From positions 15,396,714-15,460,713 of the forward strand of contig CM029111.1 of NCBI GenBank assembly GCA_016859345.1: 64,000 nt of DNA. Direction: 5' to 3'. The position numbers and the translations under genes are program-made. This DNA comes from Istiophorus platypterus. Taxonomy: Eukaryota; Chordata; Actinopteri; Istiophoriformes; Istiophoridae. Below the pieces are notes generated by a model that was given only the letters and a program-made list of their open reading frames with translations, had not been told where the DNA came from and searched no databases. Below are positions 58,618 to 64,000 of the stretch, piece after piece. Every line of letters starts with the position of its first letter. Position 1 is the stretch's first letter.

Positions 58618-60353
58618 GTAGGTGACAGACACGCGCTGGCTGCTTTTACTGTGACATTAGATGACGCAGCGTCCGTCCGTCTTTTAGCTAACCGCTCACG
58701 CACGACTGTGCATCGACACTTCGCCCACGTAACCAACTCCCGCTGATCCGCGAACGAGCGTCTGGCGGCGGGGTTGTGCTGCACGCAAGGCCGGGCCCCA
58801 TTAGAGCCAGAGCAGGATCAGACCGGGCCCCGGCGGTCGAACACCCGGGGGGGTGTCGATGTGGTGGATCAGTGTTAACTGCATAGCCGAGGCAAAGGGA
58901 GATGACCTGCTTGAGAAAGGTCCACCTGATGAACACGAAGAAAAAACACGTAATAATTATTATTGATGGTAATTATCTGTGTTTCAGCAAAGTCGAAATG
59001 TCCAATCAGCCGTTTTTAATCTCAGCCAATAATATGTAGATAAGTAGGAGAAGTTGAGTAGAACTTATTAAAAGATGCACCGCGACGACCCTGGCGTTCG
59101 TTGGCGTGCGGCACCCGTTGTTTTCGCGACGAGGCCGACGACGCCAAACAGCCGGGAGAATATATCATGTGCAGTGTGTGGAAACCACTGTGTGTTTTGG
59201 GGGGGGGGGGTGGTAATCCTCTTCCCTTCTGAGTAAATGACAGCCCTGTTTGCCCAGAGCTCCCGGGGGGGAGGTTGGTTGCATCAGGTATTAATATGAA
59301 TTTTCTCCCCCCAGGTAAATGTCAGCCACCCCCCCCCCCATAAGCCCTATCTCCATCCCGTCCCCCGTCTCCCCCTCCTTCCTCCCTCTTGACTGCGAAC
59401 CTTGCTCCTCTTTCACCAACTCCCCCCAGATGTTCATATCCCCCGTTTTTACTCCCCAATCTTCACCCCCCCCCCAAACCGGGCGCCTTTCTAACCGTTG
59501 CATGTCGCACAGATCGCGTGGCGGCGAACGACTTTAGACCTGAAGAGGGGAGCGGAGGAAATGAGGTGAAAGGTGAAGAAGAAAAGGGGAAATAGTGGAG
59601 GGAGGAGAAATTATAACAAGGGAGGGAGGAAGTGGAGGACGAGACAAAACCGCGAGGACGAGGACGGCGCAGAGCCCGAAAGCAGAGAAAATAGCTGACA
59701 GTCGTCTCCGGTACAGACGAAATAAAAAACCCCCGCGGGAGATTCTGTCGTGGACAGGAACCTTGTGCCACTTCGTCCGCCGGGTCCCGTGAGACGGACG
59801 CGGCGGGAGAAGTCAGCTGCGTTCCCGCTACGCGGACTAGCTCGGAACGGGGCCCGAATCCGCGCAGGTGCTGCGGAGAGAACGTGGGGCCGAGGAGGGT
59901 CGCCGGAGCCTCCTACGCGCTGAATGTCATCGGAAAATAATAATAAAAAATCAGGCTGCGTCGCACATGTACGCGAACACACACACACACACACATTTGT
60001 GGAGCCTGAATTCTCTTGGGGAGAGTTAAGAGGCTGTTTTCACAGAGAACAGAAGCACAGCCAGATCTCCGCTCGCCAAAGCGCAGGAAAAGAGAATTTT
60101 GATCAGATTAAACGACTCTGCGTCTGACTGATAATTGCTAATTTCATTTACACGTATTTTCACAAGCAACGTTCCTTTTAATTTGGCTCAGGTCGTAGAT
60201 ACGTCGCCGCTCGTAACAACGCCGAGGTTCGAACGTAACGGTGGAAGACTGAACGAGCACGAGATCCGATCACGTTCCGCTGTCCGGAACCGCGCCGAGC
60301 GACGCGGAAAAGGAACGGGACCGCGCGGACAGTAAACGTCTCTTCTCTTTCAG
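58618..60353 (+). other. 1.7-kb intron between the IPT1 exons
   Basis: Poly-G at 59199-59210, a C-rich stretch 59300-59480, purine-rich sequence 59530-59650 and a short (CA)n at 59979-59995. No exon or gene is recognised inside. Confidence 0.7.
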
Positions 60354-60450
60354 ACTGGTCGGGCGTCGAGCTGAGGCTCAATTCCAAGGAGACGGGTCAA
60401 ATGCTGATCAGCACAGAGGTCAAGTTTTACAACTGCAGCGTCCACCAACT
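60354..60450 (+). CDS. plxna2: plxna2 exon, end of IPT1 and entry to PSI2
   Basis: Starting in phase 1, the exon completes Asp and continues WSGVELRLNSKETG, ending KFYNCSVHQ plus CT of a split Leu codon. It matches the plexin-A segment before PSI2. The N-C-S sequon is a potential glycosylation site, and its cysteine is the first of PSI2. The acceptor is an excellent pyrimidine tract ending CTCTTTCAG at 60353, and the donor CT|GTGAGT at 60451 is consensus. At 97 nt it cannot be skipped alone without a frameshift. Confidence 0.92.
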
Positions 60451-60928
60451 GTGAGTATCTGTCCCTGAGTCCCCGCGTTCCCTTTATCATTGACAAAAGA
60501 AGCCAAAAGAACGCCCCGGAAAGAAAAACCAGCAGATCGATGCTCTGGGAGTTTGTTCCAATTTGTCCTGAACCTTATCCGAACACCGGTCCCCTAAAAA
60601 TACTCCCTGTGAAGTCTAATGCGATCCGATCGCCGGCTGCTCCCGAGCGGCGTGGCCGGAGGTTTTCTGTGCCGCTGCTCGCCCGGCGGCGACGTCGCGC
60701 TCCTTCTCTCGCGCCCCCCCCGTCCGGGTGACCTTGCGGCGGATCCCCAGGGTCGGACATCCCGTCGTCGCGGATGCCGTCCCGTGTGAGACCCGGACGG
60801 CCTCGCCCCGGTCGGAGGCGTCACCGGGGCACAGGGATCACGTCACATGACCCTTCCAGTATCCCCCTCAACGCTGGAAGGGAACGTTTTAGCCCTGGTC
60901 TCCAGATAAAAGCTGGGCAATGTTATTG

Positions 60929-60932
<4 letters not shown>

Positions 60933-61004
<72 letters not shown>

Positions 61005-61014
61005 GCACACACAC
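60933..61014. repeat. compound (CT)n(CA)n microsatellite
   Basis: 25 CT units join directly to about 15 CA units. The arrangement resembles 34111-34182 with the order reversed. Confidence 0.97.
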
Positions 61015-61586
61015 TATCTTCGTATTGCCGCCTGAGTAGCATGGAAATCAACGACTGGCTCACACATCAGCTCGGTTAATCGGCGGCAACAAACTAGCTT
61101 GTGCACACACACACATATACACACACACAACCACACACACAAAGTCAAACACACTCAAAATAACACACCACACACACTCTCGACACTCTCTCTCTCTCTC
61201 TCTCTCTCTCTGCCGCGCCTTCGCCCCTTGAAGGTGAATCCTGCCTGCTCTCCTCCTGACCTGCTCAGCCCCCTGCCTGCCCCTGAATTTTTCCTGCCTC
61301 AGGTCCCTCCCCTGGATATTTCTGGAGAGCAACCTTAAAAAGCTGGAGGAGGAGGATGTACGCCTCGTAAACAGCCATCGCGACAATATAGTAGTAAAGC
61401 GCCGTCTTCGTCAGAAACACGCGGCGGCGGGCCCTCTCGCCTCGGGACGCCGCTTTCTCCTGTTTTTTCCTTCTTTCTCCTTTTTTTTCTCCCCGCTTTC
61501 ATTTTCATCGCCAGAGAGAATCCAAGCACAAGCTCATTATCAGAGAGAACATTGAGCACAGCAGCTCACGTCTTTGTTTGGTTTTG

Positions 61587-61930
61587 TTTTTTTTTTTTTT
61601 TTTTTTTTTTTTGTTTGTTTTTTTGTTTTTTTGTTTTTTTTACTACTTTACTTCTAAAATTAACTAACATTACATTACTACCAAAATTACATAACATCCA
61701 TTACATTTTCCAGTAGATTTTTTTATTAATATTATTAATAATTATTTTATTAATTAAAAAAAGCTTTACTTTTTAAAACTTACACAATTAAAAATAGCTT
61801 ACATATAATATCATTAATAATAAATGTACACATTCATATGTAATCATATAATGATGACATGTGATCAGTTTTAATTTTGTGAGGAAAAAAAATAGTAAAA
61901 GTTAAAAAAAGTAGTAAAAAGCACACACAA
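61587..61930. other. poly-T and AT-rich island
   Basis: A T run of about 25 bases and T-rich continuation are followed by about 290 bases of mostly A/T with TTAATTA and TAATATTA words. This is a sharp contrast with GC-rich flanks. It may be the tail end of an old insertion; no element ends were found. Confidence 0.6.
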
Positions 61931-62049
61931 ACACACACACAGTACACACCACACACACACACAGCTAACACACACACACAACAACAAATGCACACCAAAA
62001 AACAATGCAGGCTAATGGGTAATTTGCACTTTCAACTCCAGTTTGCGCC

Positions 62050-62081
62050 GCTCTCTCCTCTCTCTCTCGCTCTCTCTCTCT

Positions 62082-62121
<40 letters not shown>
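62050..62121. repeat. (CT)n microsatellite
   Basis: CT units with CTC and CGCT interruptions. Confidence 0.96.
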
Positions 62122-62123
<2 letters not shown>

Positions 62124-62383
62124 GCCGCCCACGGCAGCCTCCCTCGTGTTGTTGTGTTGGGCGGGGTTAACCTGGCGTTGGCGCGTTAACGCGGCGTCAA
62201 AACCTGCACGGCGATACCAAGTGTACGCGGGGGTAATAAAAAACCAACCCGGCCCAGGGGCTGTTAGGTACCGAGCCCGCCACCATGGCACCGACGCCAT
62301 CAGCAGGCGCCCGCTCGGCCCCTGGACTCGGTTCCTCGTCGCCCCTCCCTCACTGCCCCTTTTTCATATGCGTGTCCATGCAG

Positions 62384-62498
62384 GTGCCTGTCGTGTGTGA
62401 ACAGCGCCTTCCGCTGCCACTGGTGCAAGTACCGCAACCTGTGCACCCACGACCCGTCCAGCTGCTCCTTCCAGGAGGGACGAGTCAACGCCTCTGAG
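62384..62498 (+). CDS. plxna2: plxna2 exon, PSI2 domain
   Basis: After the base completing Leu, 38 codons encode CLSCVNSAFRCHWCKYRNLC followed by THDPSSCSFQEGRVNASE. This is the second PSI domain with its CxWC core. This stretch is the best paralogue marker in the window: NSAFRCHWCKYRNLCTHDP is, from memory, plexin-A2-like, while A1 and A4 differ at several of these positions. N-A-S is a potential glycosylation site. The acceptor CCATGCAG at 62383 is adequate. The donor GAG|GTCGGT at 62499 is weak because +3 is C and +4 is G. It is still the only nearby GT that keeps frame with the next exon. A (CA)n tract of about 22 units starts 9 bases into the intron. Confidence 0.92.
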
Positions 62499-62506
62499 GT
62501 CGGTGC

Positions 62507-62555
<49 letters not shown>

Positions 62556-63580
62556 ATGAACAGGAAGAGGGAAGCTTCCTAGCCCAACACCCCCCTCTCC
62601 TCTATTTACTCTTGCCTTCCCGCTCCGTGCCGCCCCCGGGGGCATGTCTTCAGAAAGACGGACATCTGAGCTCCTCTTCTTCCGAGTTTGCGCCCCTCAC
62701 TCGGAGCCCTTGTTCTCTGCAGTGGCGATTAACCGTCCGTTATCTCTGGAGTTATTGAGCTTAGCGCGTCTTAGCCGTGACACGGCTTCGCTCCGACCAC
62801 GACAATCGTGGGGGGGGTACGAACTGCTTTGAATATGCCTGTGTCTCTGGCCATGCACACTTTTATTATAAGTATTTAATTTCATATGTTTGTATATGTT
62901 TGTGGCAGGCGTCACTCCTGCAGTTTCCACTTATATACATATATATGCTATGGAACTGATGCAACTTTCTAATCAGATTAACATAAGTCCCGCCTCCTTT
63001 CCATGAGCCCCTGGTAGCAGGTGTTTCAATAGGACGATTCTGGGGTTGGAGCTGCATCAGACCCGAGGTCTCCATCCGATGACCCCGTGATGTCGTCGGA
63101 CAGGGGTCACGAGACCGCGGCGTCAGGGTGTCGTGCCGCCTTAATAGTTTTCATGACGCAAATGTTGCCCTCACATTATACCACCAACAGAGTTGACCTT
63201 TAAATCGCTGCCTTGCGCTGTTAAAAACTCTGGGATTTTTTTTTTTTAATCATTCTCAGTCTTCGCCAATTAAGCAGTTAAAAAAAAAAAAAAAAAATTC
63301 CACTCTTGATAATTAGTTGTTCGATGCTCACATATCAGCTCAGAGCTCTCCAAGGTCACAGAGTCACTTTTAAATTCTAACTTAAGATGGATTTCCACTT
63401 CAGCTACGCTCACGGTGCTTCATATTAAAACCGGTATCGCTCCTATTCATCACTTCTCCTCTTGCTCGCGACCTAAACGCCAAAAAAGAACAGAAAAGGG
63501 GAAAAACGGCAGCGTGTTTGTATCCCGACATCTGCCGGCACTCACGTCCGACCCCTCTTCCCGGCTCCCGGTCCCTCCAG
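62499..63580 (+). other. 1.1-kb intron after the PSI2 exon
   Basis: It begins with GTCGGT, followed by (CA)n at 62508-62551. The remainder is ordinary intron with T and A runs at 63237-63247 and 63280-63297. No exon is recognised. Confidence 0.75.
62508..62551. repeat. (CA)n next to the PSI2 exon donor
   Basis: About 22 CA units starting 9 bases after the donor. Confidence 0.98.
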
Positions 63581-63781
63581 GACTGTCCCCAGCTGGTGCG
63601 CTCCGAGGAGATCCTGATCCCGGCCGGGGAGGTGAAGCCCATCACCCTGAAGGCCAGGAACCTGCCCCAGCCCCAGTCGGGCCAGCGGGGCTACGAGTGC
63701 GTCCTCCACATCCAGGGGGTCAGCCACAGGGTCACCGCCCTCCGCTTCAACAGCTCCAGCGTGCAGTGCCAGAACAGCTCG
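63581..63781 (+). CDS. plxna2: plxna2 exon, start of IPT2
   Basis: A phase 0-0 exon of 67 codons. It starts DCPQLVRSEEILIPAGEVKP, includes the strongly conserved NLPQPQSGQRGYEC, and ends VTALRFNSSSVQCQNSS. It supplies the last PSI2 cysteine and then most of the second IPT domain, part of the receptor stalk. N-S-S occurs twice as potential glycosylation sites. The acceptor is pyrimidine-rich (CTCCCGGTCCCTCCAG ending at 63580), and the donor is TCG|GTGGGT at 63782. The exon is GC-rich compared with its flanks. The next exon, expected to begin with Tyr, is beyond the window. Confidence 0.93.
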
Positions 63782-64000
63782 GTGGGTTTGCCCAGATTGT
63801 GTCTGATTAAGTGTAATTGGTGATGCATGATTTGTTTGCGTGTTTACAATTGACTTTTTATTGTTGTTATTCATTATAGTACAATTTGTGCATGTAGAAA
63901 AAAGATACTGTACATTGGTAATTACACTGGTTATATTACTGACTTCGGAAATAAGTGTGACACCACTTCGCCGGAGAGCGTTTGTGTTTTCGTGTTTGCG
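63782..64000 (+). other. start of the intron after the IPT2 exon
   Basis: Begins GTGGGT and is AT-leaning to the end of the window. No further exon. Confidence 0.85.

Larger units (their letters stand above)
60451..62383 (+). other. 1.9-kb intron before the PSI2 exon
   Basis: (CT)n(CA)n at 60933-61014, CT at 61187-61211, poly-T 61587-61641, a strongly AT-rich island 61640-61930 with (CA)n after it, and (CT)n 62050-62121. No exon or gene is recognised. Confidence 0.7.
22853..63781 (+). other. plxna2: plxna2 partial gene model (7 internal exons)
   Basis: Seven exons join into one uninterrupted 309-codon reading frame. Exon lengths are 135, 101, 124, 154, 97, 115 and 201 nt. The intron phases in order are 0, 2, 0, 1, 2, 0, and the last exon also ends in phase 0. 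The product is a mid-ectodomain segment of a class A plexin, a single-pass receptor for semaphorins that works with neuropilins in axon guidance and vascular patterning. Domain order (sema end, PSI1, IPT1, PSI2, IPT2 start) is the canonical plexin order. Neither the signal peptide and early sema exons nor the transmembrane and cytoplasmic GAP exons are in the window. PSI2 and IPT2 wording favours A2 over A1, A3 or A4; this assignment is from memory of the paralogues, not an alignment. Confidence 0.88.

Overview
This window is vertebrate, almost certainly teleost fish, genomic DNA. It lies inside one large gene on the + strand, plexin A2 (plxna2). The fish assignment rests on very dense (CA)n/(GT)n microsatellites, frequent poly-C/poly-G runs, relics of Tc1-like and Penelope-like elements of the kind common in fish, and the vertebrate exon/intron layout. 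There are no bacterial genes, operons, CRISPR arrays or phage genes. I recognise no second protein-coding gene on either strand.

Seven coding exons can be placed to the base from flanking AG/GT sites, continuous reading phase and recognisable plexin-A protein: 22853-22987, 46607-46707, 55894-56017, 58464-58617, 60354-60450, 62384-62498 and 63581-63781. Together they give 927 nt, exactly 309 codons, with no stop or frameshift. In order they encode the end of the sema domain, PSI1, the first IPT-like region, PSI2 and the beginning of IPT2. Both ends of the window are intronic. The large 5' sema exons lie before base 1, and the remaining IPT, transmembrane and GAP exons lie after base 64000. Wording in PSI2 and the start of IPT2 fits plexin-A2 better than A1 or A4, judged from memory of the families.

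Layout: 1-22852 is the 3' part of a very long intron. It holds a Penelope-like retroelement tail (about 7972-8125), a 628-bp tandem duplication (9012 to about 10290), a perfect RFX X-box palindrome (11651) and a decayed Tc1-like transposon (about 12605-13560). 22988-46606 is a 23.6-kb intron with the densest microsatellites, including a (GACA)n array at 45258-45490, a second X-box (42069) and several homeodomain/POU-motif-rich stretches that look like conserved regulatory DNA. From 46.7 kb onward the exons are closer together and the introns are more CpG-rich, with a CpG-island-like stretch at 50455-50760.

I did not find an undescribed gene system. The observations most worth checking are the two near-ideal X-boxes, the microsatellite-bounded tandem duplication, the perfect 20-bp inverted repeat at 52578-52623, the weak GTCGGT donor next to a long CA tract after the PSI2 exon, and the 14-bp palindrome ending on an acceptor AG.
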